Shown here piece after piece: positions 33,348 through 42,284 of a stretch of 64,000 bases of DNA; within the stretch, counting starts at the first letter, position 1, and every line of letters starts with the position of its first letter. The position numbers and the translations under genes are program-made. The notes under the pieces were generated by a model. It saw only the letters and a list, made by a program, of their open reading frames with translations. It was not told the DNA's origin and ran no database searches. Source of the stretch: Bradyrhizobium sp. SZCCT0148 (GTDB lineage: Bacteria; Pseudomonadota; Alphaproteobacteria; Rhizobiales; Xanthobacteraceae); assembly GCF_018129985.1 (NCBI RefSeq), contig NZ_JAFCKT010000013.1, positions 100,822-164,821 of the forward strand, given 5' to 3'.

Positions 33348-34178
33348 TCACGGCTTCATCAGGCCCAGCCGGCTGGCGCCGACATAGAGCGAGAGCACGG
33401 CGGCGTTCGACACGTTGAGGCTCTTGATCTCGCCGGGCATGTCGAGCCGCGCCACGACGCTGCAGGTCTCGCGGGTCAATTGCCTGAGGCCTTTGCCTTC
33501 GGCGCCCAGCACCAGTGCCAGCGGCTCGCGCAGCGCGACGTCCGAGAGATCCTCGCTGCCTTCGCTATCAAGGCCGACGGTCTGGAAGCCGGTTTCGTTC
33601 AATGTGGTCAGGGCGCGGGCGAGGTTCTGCACGGACACCATTGGCACCAGCTCCAGCGCGCCCGAGGCGGCCTTGGCGAGCACGCCGGTCGCTTCCGGAC
33701 TGTGGCGCGCGGTGGTGACGATCGCCTTCACCGCGAAGGCTGCGGCCGAGCGCAGGATGGCGCCGACATTGTGGGGATCGGTGATCTGGTCGAGCACCAG
33801 CACCATGCCTTCCTGCGCCAGGTCCTCGATGTCGGGCGAGGGCAGGGGGTCGGCCTCGGCGAGCAGGCCCTGGTGCACGGCGTCCGGCGAGAGCAGGCGG
33901 TCGATCTCCTGGGGACGGACGATCTCGGGGGCGACGCGGGTTGCGATGTTCTCGTCGGCGAGCCGCTTGGCTGCGTTCTCGGTCAGCGTCAGCTTGCGGA
34001 TCTGCCGCGCCGGATTGGCCAGCGCCATGGTGACGGTGTGCCAGCCATAGAGGATGACCGGCCCGTCGGGCTGCGAATCGCGGTCGCGCCAGGCCGGTCG
34101 GCCGCCCGATTTCCCTGTTTTGTTGAAGGGCTTAGCCCCGCCGCGGGGGCCCCTGGGGGTGAATTTTTTGTCCTTCAT
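33348..34178 (-). CDS. rlmB: TrmH/SpoU-family RNA 2'-O-ribose methyltransferase, RlmB-type
   Basis: 276 residues from the ATG at 34178. A basic Gly/Arg-rich leader (~40 residues) precedes the small substrate-binding domain (ILYGWHTVTMALANPARQI). The SPOUT knot has motif 1 VLVLDQITDPHNVGAILRSAAAF, motif 2 ALVLGAEGKGLRQLTRETC and motif 3 ARLDMPGEIKSLNVSNAAVLSLY. These are the RlmB signatures; RlmB methylates Gm2251 of 23S rRNA using S-adenosylmethionine. Other TrmH relatives cannot be fully excluded. Confidence 0.9.
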   Translation of the reverse strand: MKDKKFTPRGPRGGAKPFNKTGKSGGRPAWRDRDSQPDGPVILYGWHTVTMALANPARQIRKLTLTENAAKRLADENIATRVAPEIVRPQEIDRLLSPDAVHQGLLAEADPLPSPDIEDLAQEGMVLVLDQITDPHNVGAILRSAAAFAVKAIVTTARHSPEATGVLAKAASGALELVPMVSVQNLARALTTLNETGFQTVGLDSEGSEDLSDVALREPLALVLGAEGKGLRQLTRETCSVVARLDMPGEIKSLNVSNAAVLSLYVGASRLGLMKP

Positions 34179-34384
34179 GGGCTCGCTTGTGTCACGGGTC
34201 CCTGAATATGGCAATTTGGGTGGCTTCGGGGGCGATTTTAGCTGGTCGCCTCGGTTGACTTTGCCCCACCGGATCGCCCATAACCGCGCCCGGTCGCGCC
34301 CCCATCCGGGCTGTCGCGGCCTTCACGTTCCATGGCCGTCTTCGGTCGCCGGCAGGGTCCGGCCCGATTGTGCTGCCGTCGAGC

Positions 34385-34467
34385 GGGGGAGTGTCCCGAG
34401 TGGCAAAGGGAGCTGACTGTAAATCAGCCGCCTCATGGCTTCGCAGGTTCGAGTCCTGCCTCCCCCA
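34385..34467 (+). tRNA. tRNA-Tyr (anticodon GUA)
   Basis: GGGGGAG...CTCCCCC acceptor arms, anticodon arm CTGACTGTAAATCAG with anticodon GTA, a long variable arm typical of class II tRNAs, and T arm GCAGGTTCGAGTCCTGC. The discriminator is A, and CCA is encoded at 34468-34470. Confidence 0.95.
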
Positions 34468-34470
34468 CCA

Positions 34471-34504
34471 TCCTGCTTCGCGCTGAAGCGCTTCGCAGGA
34501 TTTT
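34471..34504 (+). terminator. Terminator directly behind tRNA-Tyr
   Basis: TCCTGC and GCAGGA pair at the base and CGCT/AGCG near the loop (TTC against TTC unpaired between them), followed by TTTT. It starts at the base after the encoded CCA. A second G/C-rich inverted repeat (GCCCTCC...GGAGGGC, about 34532-34559) lies downstream and resembles REP-like repeats. Confidence 0.65.
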
Positions 34505-34718
34505 GCAGCCTCCAGCTGCGCGACGCAGAATGCCCTCCGAAGCCTTGGCGAAGGAGGGCGGCCTCAATGCATTCTGTCTATCCTCTGGAAAGCGAAGCGT
34601 TCGTCTGACCGTGGCGGCTCGTCACGTACGTGGCCTCTTCGGACATCGAGGTCACGCCTTTGCGAAGAAGCGACTTTGGTAGGCGATGGCGGCCGGCCGG
34701 ATCGTTGCTTTGCTCCCC

Positions 34719-35852
34719 CTACTTCCCATGCTCCTCCCGCTCGTGGATCACGTTCGCGCGCCCGACCAGGAGATCGTCGATCATGCCGATGCGTTTGCTG
34801 TCCTTGCCGGCATAGGGCATCGCATGGAGCACGTAGCGCATGGCGTTGAGGCGGGCGCGCTTCTTGTCGTCGGACTTGATGACGATCCACGGGCAGTCCG
34901 CCGTGTCGGTGTGGAAGAACATGGATTCCTTGGCGCGGGTGTAGTCGTCCCATTTGTCGAGCGAGGCGAGATCGATCGGTGACAGCTTCCATTGCTTCAG
35001 CGGGTGGCCTTCGCGCTCCTTGAAGCGTCGGCGCTGCTCCTCGCGGCTGACCGAGAACCAGAACTTAATGAGGTGCAGCCCGCTGCGTACGAGATTGCGT
35101 TCGAACTCGGGGACCTGACGCAGGAATTCGTCGTACTCTCCGGGCGAGCAGAAGCTCATCACGCGCTCGACGCCGGCCCGGTTGTACCAGCTGCGGTCGA
35201 ACAGCACGATCTCGCCGGCGGTCGGCAGATGCTGCACGTAGCGCTGGAAGTACCATTGGCCGCGCTCGACCTCGCTCGGCTTTTCCAGCGCCACGACCCG
35301 CGCGCCGCGCGGATTGAGGTGTTCCATGAATCGCTTGATCGCGCCGCCCTTGCCTGCCGCGTCGCGGCCCTCGAACAACAGGACGAGGCGCTGCCGGCTT
35401 TCCTTCATCCAGTTCTGCAATTTCAGCAGCTCGGTCTGCAGGACGAACTTCTGCTCCTCGTAGTCGCGGCGATACATCCGCGACTTGTAGGGGTAACCGC
35501 CCAGCCGCCAATCGTCGGCCAATTCGTCGCTGGTGGTCCGCCTCGCGCGCTTGGCTTCCCTGCCGGTCAGCAGCGCCTGGAGACGCTCGGCATCATCAGG
35601 CGCCGCGCCGGTCAGAATGGCCTGCACCGGCTCGCTGTCCGGCGAAAGGGCCGGCGGCCCCTTCAGCACGCTGTCGAGCGCCGCCATCTCGGTCTGCAGC
35701 GCAGCCGAGGACGACTGCTCGGCGAAAGACCGCTCGACCGCCGTCAGCTCGATCGCGCGCGTCCGCGCGCTGGCCGATTTGACCTGCGCTGCCGATTTGC
35801 CGGGGGCCTTCCGGCGGCGCGCCTGCGGGGACTTCCGGGAAAGAGGTGCCAT
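34719..35852 (-). CDS. ppk2: Polyphosphate kinase 2 family protein
   Basis: 377 residues from the ATG at 35852. The first ~100 residues are basic and variable. The PPK2 core follows: WRLGGYPYKSRMYRRDYEEQ, Walker A-like LLFEGRDAAGKGGAIKRFME, LEKPSEVERGQWYFQRYVQ, Walker B-like VLFDRSWYNRAGVERVM and the lid region FWFSVSREEQRRRFKEREG. PPK2 enzymes move phosphate between polyphosphate and nucleotides; GDP/ADP preference cannot be read here. A FixK/Fnr-type box lies 64 bases upstream of the start codon, suggesting induction at low oxygen. Confidence 0.92.
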   Translation of the reverse strand: MAPLSRKSPQARRRKAPGKSAAQVKSASARTRAIELTAVERSFAEQSSSAALQTEMAALDSVLKGPPALSPDSEPVQAILTGAAPDDAERLQALLTGREAKRARRTTSDELADDWRLGGYPYKSRMYRRDYEEQKFVLQTELLKLQNWMKESRQRLVLLFEGRDAAGKGGAIKRFMEHLNPRGARVVALEKPSEVERGQWYFQRYVQHLPTAGEIVLFDRSWYNRAGVERVMSFCSPGEYDEFLRQVPEFERNLVRSGLHLIKFWFSVSREEQRRRFKEREGHPLKQWKLSPIDLASLDKWDDYTRAKESMFFHTDTADCPWIVIKSDDKKRARLNAMRYVLHAMPYAGKDSKRIGMIDDLLVGRANVIHEREEHGK

Positions 35853-35915
35853 TCGCCTTGCTTGTCCTGATGCACGGGGGAATCCTCTTCTAGTGCGGAA
35901 ACCCGATCGTGCGAC

Positions 35916-35929
35916 TTGACGTGGATCAA
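35916..35929. promoter_or_regulatory. FixK/Fnr-type box upstream of ppk2
   Basis: TTGACGTGGATCAA fits the TTGA-N6-TCAA dyad bound by FixK2/FnrN-type regulators. It overlaps the stop codon of the upstream monooxygenase gene and lies 64 bases before the ppk2 ATG, a position suited to activation of ppk2 transcription. Confidence 0.6.
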
Positions 35930-36960
35930 GCGGCAAGCATCTCCTTCACCATCGGCACCACCTTGCGCCCGTAGAGCTCGATGCTCTTCATCAGCTTCTC
36001 GTGCGGCAGGGGCCCCGCCGAATACTTCAGCTGAAACCGTGCAATGCCGAGCGTCTTCGCCGTTCGGGCGATCTTGCGTGCCACCGTCTCCGGCGAGCCC
36101 GCATAAAGCGAGCCATGCTCGACCTCGTTGACGAACTCGTCGCGGCCCATCGGCGGCCAGCCGCGCTCCTTGCCGATGCGGTCGCGCATCGCCTTGTAGT
36201 CGGGCCACAGCTGTTCGCGCGCTTCGTCGTCCGTCTCGGCGACATAGCCGGGCGAGTGTACGCCGATCGGCTGCGCGGCGCGGCCGAATTCCTTGGCGGC
36301 GCGGTGATGGAGATCGACGAAGGGCGCAAAGCGCGCGGGATCGCCGCCGATGATGGCGAGCATCAAAGGCAAATCGTAATGCGCGGCGCGCACCACCGAT
36401 TGCGGGCTGCCGCCGACGCCGATCCAGGTCTTGAGCGTGCCGTGCTCGACCGGCGGATAGACCAGCTGATCCCGCAGCGGCGGACGCAACTTGCCCTCCC
36501 AGCTCACCGGATTCTGCGACAGGAGCGCGGCGAACAGGTCGAGCTTCTCCTCGAACAGCTCTTCGTATTTGCGCAGGTCGAAGCCGAACAGCGGAAAGGA
36601 CTCCGTGAACGAGCCGCGGCCGAGGATCACCTCCGCGCGTCCGTTCGACAATGCATCCAGCGTGGCAAAGCGCTGGAACACGCGGATGGGGTCGTCCGAA
36701 GACAGCACCGTCACGGCCGAGCCGAGATGGATGCGCTTGGTTCGCGCGGCGATCGCCGCGAGCACGGTCTCCGGCGAGGAGATTGCGAAATCGGCGCGGT
36801 GATGCTCGCCGAGGCCGATGAAATCGAGGCCGAGTTCGTCGGCCAGCACGGCTTCGTCGACGACGTTGCGGATCACCTGCGCGTGCGGAAGCATGGCGCC
36901 GGCGGCATCCCTGGTGACGTCGCCAAAGGTGTCCAGTCCGAATTCGAGCGGTGCGGTCAT
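35926..36960 (-). CDS. Luciferase-like (LLM class) flavin-dependent monooxygenase
   Basis: 344 residues. It shows the bacterial-luciferase TIM barrel: EFGLDTFGDV at the first strand, EAVLADELGLDFIGLGEHHRADF, RIHLGSAVTVLSSDDPIRVFQRFATLDALSNGRAEVILGRG, and GSPETVARKIARTAKTLGIARFQLKY at the C-terminus. Members use FMNH2 and oxygen to oxidise varied organics; the substrate is not predictable. It lies 74 bases upstream of ppk2 on the same strand and 91 bases downstream of the AraC gene, also minus strand. Confidence 0.9.
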   Translation of the reverse strand: MTAPLEFGLDTFGDVTRDAAGAMLPHAQVIRNVVDEAVLADELGLDFIGLGEHHRADFAISSPETVLAAIAARTKRIHLGSAVTVLSSDDPIRVFQRFATLDALSNGRAEVILGRGSFTESFPLFGFDLRKYEELFEEKLDLFAALLSQNPVSWEGKLRPPLRDQLVYPPVEHGTLKTWIGVGGSPQSVVRAAHYDLPLMLAIIGGDPARFAPFVDLHHRAAKEFGRAAQPIGVHSPGYVAETDDEAREQLWPDYKAMRDRIGKERGWPPMGRDEFVNEVEHGSLYAGSPETVARKIARTAKTLGIARFQLKYSAGPLPHEKLMKSIELYGRKVVPMVKEMLAA

Positions 36961-37050
36961 CGATCAGGTCTCTGTGGGATGATCGGCCAGATCTAATGAA
37001 CCGCAGCCGGGCCACAAGGGCGCGCACGGAAATGCTCGGTTTCCGATTTT

Positions 37051-37953
37051 TCAATCCGTTTTGTTTGGTGCCGGATGGTCAGCCCCAGGGCGGCGCAGGC
37101 TGGACGGGGTTCGCCCATAGCGGCGGCGGAAGCTCCGGTCGAAGGTCGAGAGATCGCCGAAGCCTGCGGCGAGCGCAATGTCGCCGATCCGGTCGCGCCG
37201 TCGTGCGGGATCCAGCAGCATGGCGAAGGCAAGCTTGAGCCGTTCCTCCATGACGAAGGAGGCAAAGCTCAAGCCGCCGCGTTCGAACAGCAGATAGATC
37301 GATCGTTCGGACAGGCCGAGGCGCTGCGCGACCTGTTTGGCCGATAAAGTTGGATCGGCGAGATGGGTGCGGATATCCGTCTTCGCCGTAGCAAGGCGCG
37401 TCACCGCAATCACGTCGCCTGCCGCACGCTCGACATCGTCGTCGCCCAGCCGCAGCGAGGCCGCCACCAGGTCGATGATGTGTTCTTGGATGCCATGGGC
37501 GAGCCCGCGATCGGCGGGAATGCCGCTCGCAGCCAGCGCCTCGACATAGGCCTGGAGCAGGCGAAGGGCGATGTTGTCCGAGGGCATTTGGCGCAGCAGC
37601 CGCGCGTCGATGTCGGGCATCCGGCCGCGGATCAGCGTGCCGTCCAGCCGGACATTGTTGAGCCGGGCAGGCCCTGCGCTCACGGATGAGCCAATGGGGC
37701 CGTAGCACAGCAGGATTCCGTCGCCGGCAACAGGTGGCGTTGCCGCATCCTCGCCGACGGTGCGATAGAAGGATGGCCCGATCCAGCTGAATGCGAAGCC
37801 GCCATTGCCGGGCTGATCCGCGCCGGCCTCGGAAGGCTCGATCTCGAGCCGCATGTCGTGCGCTCCGAGATCCTCCACCCAGGCGGCGAGCCTGTCCTCC
37901 GGCGGTAGAACGTCGGTGTTGAACAGGAAACGCGTCGCGCGCTTGGTCGTCAA
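37051..37953 (-). CDS. AraC-family transcriptional regulator
   Basis: About 300 residues. The C-terminal ~100 residues hold two helix-turn-helix units (TLSAKQVAQRLGLSERSIYLLFERGGLSF and RIGDIALAAGFGDLSTFDRSFRRRYGRTPSSLR), the AraC/XylS signature. The N-terminal half (FLFNTDVLPPEDRLAAWVED, FYRTVGEDAATPPVAGDGIL) resembles AraC-binding-like (AraC_binding_2 type) domains. The start is uncertain: no ATG lies at the right place, and I take a TTG at 37953 behind a GGGGG run. The frame is open to 38292, but that would overlap the divergent gene. The adjacent monooxygenase is a plausible target. Confidence 0.82.
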   Translation of the reverse strand: MTTKRATRFLFNTDVLPPEDRLAAWVEDLGAHDMRLEIEPSEAGADQPGNGGFAFSWIGPSFYRTVGEDAATPPVAGDGILLCYGPIGSSVSAGPARLNNVRLDGTLIRGRMPDIDARLLRQMPSDNIALRLLQAYVEALAASGIPADRGLAHGIQEHIIDLVAASLRLGDDDVERAAGDVIAVTRLATAKTDIRTHLADPTLSAKQVAQRLGLSERSIYLLFERGGLSFASFVMEERLKLAFAMLLDPARRRDRIGDIALAAGFGDLSTFDRSFRRRYGRTPSSLRRPGADHPAPNKTD

Positions 37954-38221
37954 ACTGATCGAGCCCCCGTCGAAGTCCGACGCCTTTGTCGCGCGCCTGA
38001 CGAACCCGGTTCGAACTGGCGTGGCGCCGTCCAGGCACGGCGCGGTAGTCCGTGTGATGCGCTCGCAACACGGGAAACATTTCCGCGCCGTTGCGCAAAT
38101 TGCAGGGTCGGTTGCACGGAGCGCCGAGATTTTGGCGCGGCGCCTTCTAGGATGACAGCGAGTCTCGGGAGCGGCCGCGCGCGCCAGCTGCCGGCGTGAT
38201 GCGACAATGACAGGACACGGT

Positions 38222-39034
38222 ATGAAGAAGGCCCTTGCCGCGGCGCTATTGGTTCTCGGTGGATGCGTGTCTGCACAAGCCGGCGAGACCAACTGGACGG
38301 GATTTCATGTCGGACTCAACGGAGGCTATGGCTGGGCAAGGGGTGGTGTCACGGCGCTTCCGGGAGACGCGCTGACGCAGAGCCTGTCGTTCGGCCAGCC
38401 TGTCGTTCCGGCGGTCTCGGCGTCTCCCAACGCCGATGGTGGGCTCGGCGGCGGGCAGGTCGGCTATGACTGGCAGTTTGCCGGCCGTGGCGTGGTCGGC
38501 GTCGAGGCCGACATCGCCGCCGCGAGCCTGAAGGCAAACGCGTCGACGCCGGTGACGCTTTTCGGCCTGCAGCCGGCGACGTTCGACGTCAGCCGCAACA
38601 TCGACTGGTTCGGCACCGTCCGAGGCCGCGTTGGATTCCTGGCGACGCCGGATCTCCTGATCTTCGCCACCGGCGGCTTCGCTTACGGGCGCGTCAGTGA
38701 ATCAGCCAGCGTGTCGTTGCCGCCGGGTGCGTCGAACTCGATCGGCAATTTCGGCTACGCCTTCGCCTGTGGTCCGTTCTACGGATTAGGGTCGTGCTTC
38801 ACCGGCAGCTCGTCCCGCATCGCGACCGGCTGGACGGCGGGCATCGGCGGCGAAAAGCGCTTCACGCAGAACCTCAGTTTGAAGGTCGAGTATCTTCACG
38901 TCGATCTCGGCAGCAGCAACTACCCGGCCGTCGGCAGCCTCCCTGCCGGCGCGCCGTTCGCACCGAGCTTTCTCAATGCTCGTTCCACCACCACCATCGA
39001 TCTCGTCCGGGCCGGGCTGAACTACAATTTCTGA
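38222..39034 (+). CDS. Outer-membrane beta-barrel protein (Omp25/31-like)
   Basis: 270 residues from the ATG at 38222. The signal peptide is about 1-20 (ALAAALLVLGGCVSAQA). The mature start NWTGFHVGLNGGYGWARG, alternating hydrophobic strands, the GGLGGGQVGYDWQFAGRGVVGVEADI motif, WFGTVRGRVGFLATPDLLIFATGGFAYG and the terminal strand IDLVRAGLNYNF ending in Phe are those of rhizobial porin-like Omp25/31 proteins. A cysteine within the signal region is not in a good lipobox. It is divergent from the AraC gene. Confidence 0.9.
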   Translation: MKKALAAALLVLGGCVSAQAGETNWTGFHVGLNGGYGWARGGVTALPGDALTQSLSFGQPVVPAVSASPNADGGLGGGQVGYDWQFAGRGVVGVEADIAAASLKANASTPVTLFGLQPATFDVSRNIDWFGTVRGRVGFLATPDLLIFATGGFAYGRVSESASVSLPPGASNSIGNFGYAFACGPFYGLGSCFTGSSSRIATGWTAGIGGEKRFTQNLSLKVEYLHVDLGSSNYPAVGSLPAGAPFAPSFLNARSTTTIDLVRAGLNYNF

Positions 39035-39061
39035 GCAGCGCAGAGCCCATCACCTGAAGCG

Positions 39062-40042
39062 CTAGGACGAGATCCGCACGACCATCTTGCCGAGTGCGGA
39101 GCGCGTTTGCATCGTCTTGAATGCCTCGCGAAAGTCTTCCAGTGCGAAGACGCGGCCGACCGCGGGCTTCAGCTTGCCGTCGGCGAGCCAGCCGATCAGC
39201 TCCGACATCAGACGCTTCTGAACGTCGGGCTCGCGGGTTGCAATCTGCGCGAGGTCGACGCCGAGCAGCGCGCCACCCTTGAGAAGCGGCAGATTGAACG
39301 GCAATGCGGGAATGGCGCCGGCGGCAAAGCCGACCGCGAGATGGCGTCCGCGCCAGGCGATGGAGCGAAACGCCTGCACCGAAATCTCGCCGCCGACGGG
39401 ATCGAAGATCACGTCCGCGCCGCGTCCATTGGTCAACTCCTTGAGCGTGTCGCGCCAGTTCGCCTGGGTGTAGTCTATTACCGCGTCGGCGCCGTGCGCC
39501 TGCGCGAAGTCGCGTTTCTCCGGCGTCGATGCCGCCGCGATCACGCGGGCGCCGAGCAGTTTGCCGATCTGCACGGCTGCGGTGCCGGTGCCGCCGGCCG
39601 CGCCCAGCACCAGCAGTTGTTCGCCGGCGACCAGCGCGGCGCGCGCGCTCAGCGCATAGAGGGCGGTGAGATAATTGGCACGAAACGAGGCGGCGACGCC
39701 GGCCGCGACGCCGTCTGGGAGACTAAGGAGCGCTTCGGGCCTGACGATGATCTCCTCGGCCAGCGCGCCCGACCGCGTCATCCCCATCACGCGCATGCCG
39801 GCTTGATAGCCGCCGGGCGCGCTTGGCGCGTCCGTCACGACACCCGCGAACTCCGTTCCGGGAATGAAGGGTAGGGGATCCTTGGTCTGGTAAAGGCCCT
39901 GGATCTTCAAGCCGTCGACGAAGCCGATTCCTGCAGCCTCCACGCGAACGCGCACCTGCCCAGGCTCCATGGACGGCGACGGAACGTCCTTTAGTTCGAT
40001 CTGATCGATGGGGGCGTATTGCTCGACGACGACGGCTTTCAT
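39062..40042 (-). CDS. NADPH:quinone oxidoreductase-like protein (zinc-independent MDR family)
   Basis: 326 residues. An N-terminal GroES-like domain (MKAVVVEQYAPIDQIELKDV, GIGFVDGLKIQGLYQTKDPLPFIPGTEFAGVV) and a Rossmann cofactor domain (QLLVLGAAGGTGTAAVQIGKLLGARVIAAAST) are visible. The zinc-binding Cys cluster of alcohol dehydrogenases is absent, as expected for the quinone reductase branch. It would reduce quinones or enones with NADPH. It is separated from the UvrD gene by 56 bases, same strand. Confidence 0.9.
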   Translation of the reverse strand: MKAVVVEQYAPIDQIELKDVPSPSMEPGQVRVRVEAAGIGFVDGLKIQGLYQTKDPLPFIPGTEFAGVVTDAPSAPGGYQAGMRVMGMTRSGALAEEIIVRPEALLSLPDGVAAGVAASFRANYLTALYALSARAALVAGEQLLVLGAAGGTGTAAVQIGKLLGARVIAAASTPEKRDFAQAHGADAVIDYTQANWRDTLKELTNGRGADVIFDPVGGEISVQAFRSIAWRGRHLAVGFAAGAIPALPFNLPLLKGGALLGVDLAQIATREPDVQKRLMSELIGWLADGKLKPAVGRVFALEDFREAFKTMQTRSALGKMVVRISS

Positions 40043-40098
40043 TCCGGACCTCTGTTGTTCACGTTATCCTGACAGGTCCTGCGACGAGCCTCTTGCGT

Positions 40099-42156
40099 CT
40101 ACCGCCACATTCCGCGCATCCGCGCCCCGATGTCGACCTTCGGGCCCTGCGCCGCGGTGCGGGCAGCGCCGGCGGCGGCCTTGGGCCAGGCGGTGCGCTC
40201 GAACAGATAGACCAGCTGCTCCGGGATGAATCGGGTGCGCGAGGCGTAGACGTGGCGGTCGCCCTTGGCGGCCTGGCCGTGGACGAAGAAGCGCTGGGGC
40301 ACGACGAGGTGCAGATCGTCCTTGGCGCGCGTCATCGCGACATAGAGCAGGCGGCGCTCCTCTTCGAGTTCGGCGGAGGTGCCGGCGCCGAGATCGGACG
40401 GCATGCAGCCGTCGACGACGTTGAGCACGAACACAGACTTCCACTCTTGGCCCTTGGCGGAGTGGATGGTCGAGAGGATCAGATAGTCCTCGTCGCGCAG
40501 CGGCGGCCCGGATTTGTCGCTGGTCGCATCCGGCGGGTCGAGCGTGAGTTCGGTCAAGAACTTCTCGCGGCTGGCATAGCCGCTCGCGATCTGCTCGAGC
40601 TGCATCAGGTCGGCGCGGCGCGTCTCGGAGTCCTCATGCAGGCGATCGAGATGCGGCTCGTACCACAGCCGCACGCGTTCGAGATCGACCGGCCATTCCG
40701 AGTAGCGTAAATTCTCGACGGTGCGGACGAAGTCGGTCCAGTCGGCGCCGGTGCGTGGCGGCATGGGCAGCTGGCCGAGCGCGGCAAGCGGGTCGCTGCT
40801 CTCCGCCATCTGGTCGAGCACGCGCTGCGCGGTCGCAGGACCAATGCCCGGCAACAAATGCAGGATGCGGAAACCGGCGACGCGGTCGCGCGGGTTCTCG
40901 GCAAAGCGCAGCAGCGCCAGTACGTCCTTGACGTGCGCGGCATCGAGGAATTTCAGCCCGCCGAACTTCACGAACGGAATGTTGCGCCGGGTCAGCTCGA
41001 TCTCGAGCGGGCCGGAATGCGAGGATGTCCGGAACAGCACCGCCTGGTGCTTGAGCAGCGCGCCTTGCTCGCGGTTCGCCAGCACCTCCTCGACGATGTA
41101 GCGCGCCTGGTCGGCCTCGTTATGCACGGTGACGAGCTGCGGCTTGTGCGAGGCGGCGCGGTCGGTCCAGAGGTTCTTGGTGAAGCGTTCGCGCGCGAGC
41201 CCGATGACGCCATTGGCCGCTGCCAGCACGGTCTGCGTCGAGCGGTAGTTGCGGTCGAGCGTGATCATCTCCGCGCGCGGCGAGAAGCTCTGCGGAAAGT
41301 CCAGGATGTTGCGGACGGTGGCGGCGCGGAACGAATAGATCGACTGCGCATCGTCGCCGACCACGGTGAGCCCGCGTCCGTCCGGCTTGAGCGCCAGCAG
41401 GATCGAGGATTGCAGGCGGTTGGTGTCCTGGTACTCGTCGACCAGGACGTGATCGAAGCGGCCGCCGATCTCCTCGGCGATCAGCGCATCACTCATCATC
41501 TGCGACCAGTAGAGCAGCAGATCGTCGTAATCGAGCACGTGCTGGGCCTGCTTGGCCTCGACGTAAGCCGCGAACAGTCCCTTCAGCTCGGCTGCCCACC
41601 CTGCGCACCAGGGATAGTGCTGGCCCAAGACCTTCTCGATCTCCATCTCGGCGTTGACGCAGCGCGAGTAGATCGACAGGCAGGTGCCCTTGGCGGGAAA
41701 GCGGCTCTCGGTCTTCGACAGGCCGCGCTCGTGCCGGACCAGGTTCATCAGGTCCGCGGAATCCTCGCGGTCGTGGATGGTGAAGGAGGGATCGACGCCG
41801 ATCCGCTCGGCATATTCGCGCAACAGGCGAGCGCCGATGCCGTGGAAGGTGCCGGCCCAGGTCAGCGCATCGCGCATGATCGCGGCGTTGTTCTCCCCCA
41901 ACACCTTGCGGGCGATGCGCTCGACCCGGCCGGCCATCTCGGCCGCCGCGCGGCGTGAGAACGTCATCAGCAGGATGCGGCGCGGATCGGCGCCGGCGAC
42001 GATCAGATGCGCGACGCGGTGCGCCAGCGTGTTGGTCTTGCCGGAGCCGGCGCCGGCAATGACCAGCAGGGGAGCGCCCACGGTCGCGCCATCGGCCACG
42101 CCATGCTCGACGGCGCGGCGCTGCTCCGCATTGAGCGTGTCCAGATATGTCGCCAC
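40099..42156 (-). CDS. UvrD/Rep-type ATP-dependent DNA helicase
   Basis: 685 residues, SF1A helicase. Motif I is VIAGAGSGKTNTLAHR (about 33-48), motif Ia LMTFSRRAAAEM, motif II HVLVDEYQDTNRLQ, motif III VVGDDAQSIYSFRAA, motif IV TLDRNYRSTQ, motif V LSTIHSAKGQEWKSVFV and motif VI EERRLLYVAMTRAKDDLHL. It unwinds DNA in repair and replication restart. The C-terminus is shorter than E. coli UvrD (~720), and the Tudor-like tail is not evident, so the subtype is open. Confidence 0.93.
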   Translation of the reverse strand: MATYLDTLNAEQRRAVEHGVADGATVGAPLLVIAGAGSGKTNTLAHRVAHLIVAGADPRRILLMTFSRRAAAEMAGRVERIARKVLGENNAAIMRDALTWAGTFHGIGARLLREYAERIGVDPSFTIHDREDSADLMNLVRHERGLSKTESRFPAKGTCLSIYSRCVNAEMEIEKVLGQHYPWCAGWAAELKGLFAAYVEAKQAQHVLDYDDLLLYWSQMMSDALIAEEIGGRFDHVLVDEYQDTNRLQSSILLALKPDGRGLTVVGDDAQSIYSFRAATVRNILDFPQSFSPRAEMITLDRNYRSTQTVLAAANGVIGLARERFTKNLWTDRAASHKPQLVTVHNEADQARYIVEEVLANREQGALLKHQAVLFRTSSHSGPLEIELTRRNIPFVKFGGLKFLDAAHVKDVLALLRFAENPRDRVAGFRILHLLPGIGPATAQRVLDQMAESSDPLAALGQLPMPPRTGADWTDFVRTVENLRYSEWPVDLERVRLWYEPHLDRLHEDSETRRADLMQLEQIASGYASREKFLTELTLDPPDATSDKSGPPLRDEDYLILSTIHSAKGQEWKSVFVLNVVDGCMPSDLGAGTSAELEEERRLLYVAMTRAKDDLHLVVPQRFFVHGQAAKGDRHVYASRTRFIPEQLVYLFERTAWPKAAAGAARTAAQGPKVDIGARMRGMWR

Positions 42157-42284
42157 GAATCGCCCCGGTGAAAGGGCGAGAGTCGGCTATTGCCGCGCGA
42201 ATCGCAATGCGGCTGGACGAAACTCGATTTAGCACCTAGGGAAAAGACGGCCCAAGGTTCCAGCCCGAAAAGCGTGCAGCCGGC

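Noticed and set aside
38114..39034. Extension of the AraC ORF to 38292 across the divergent beta-barrel gene
   Set aside because: It would overlap the signal peptide region of a clear exported protein; the extra residues are Arg/Ala/Pro-rich and lack similarity to AraC N-termini.
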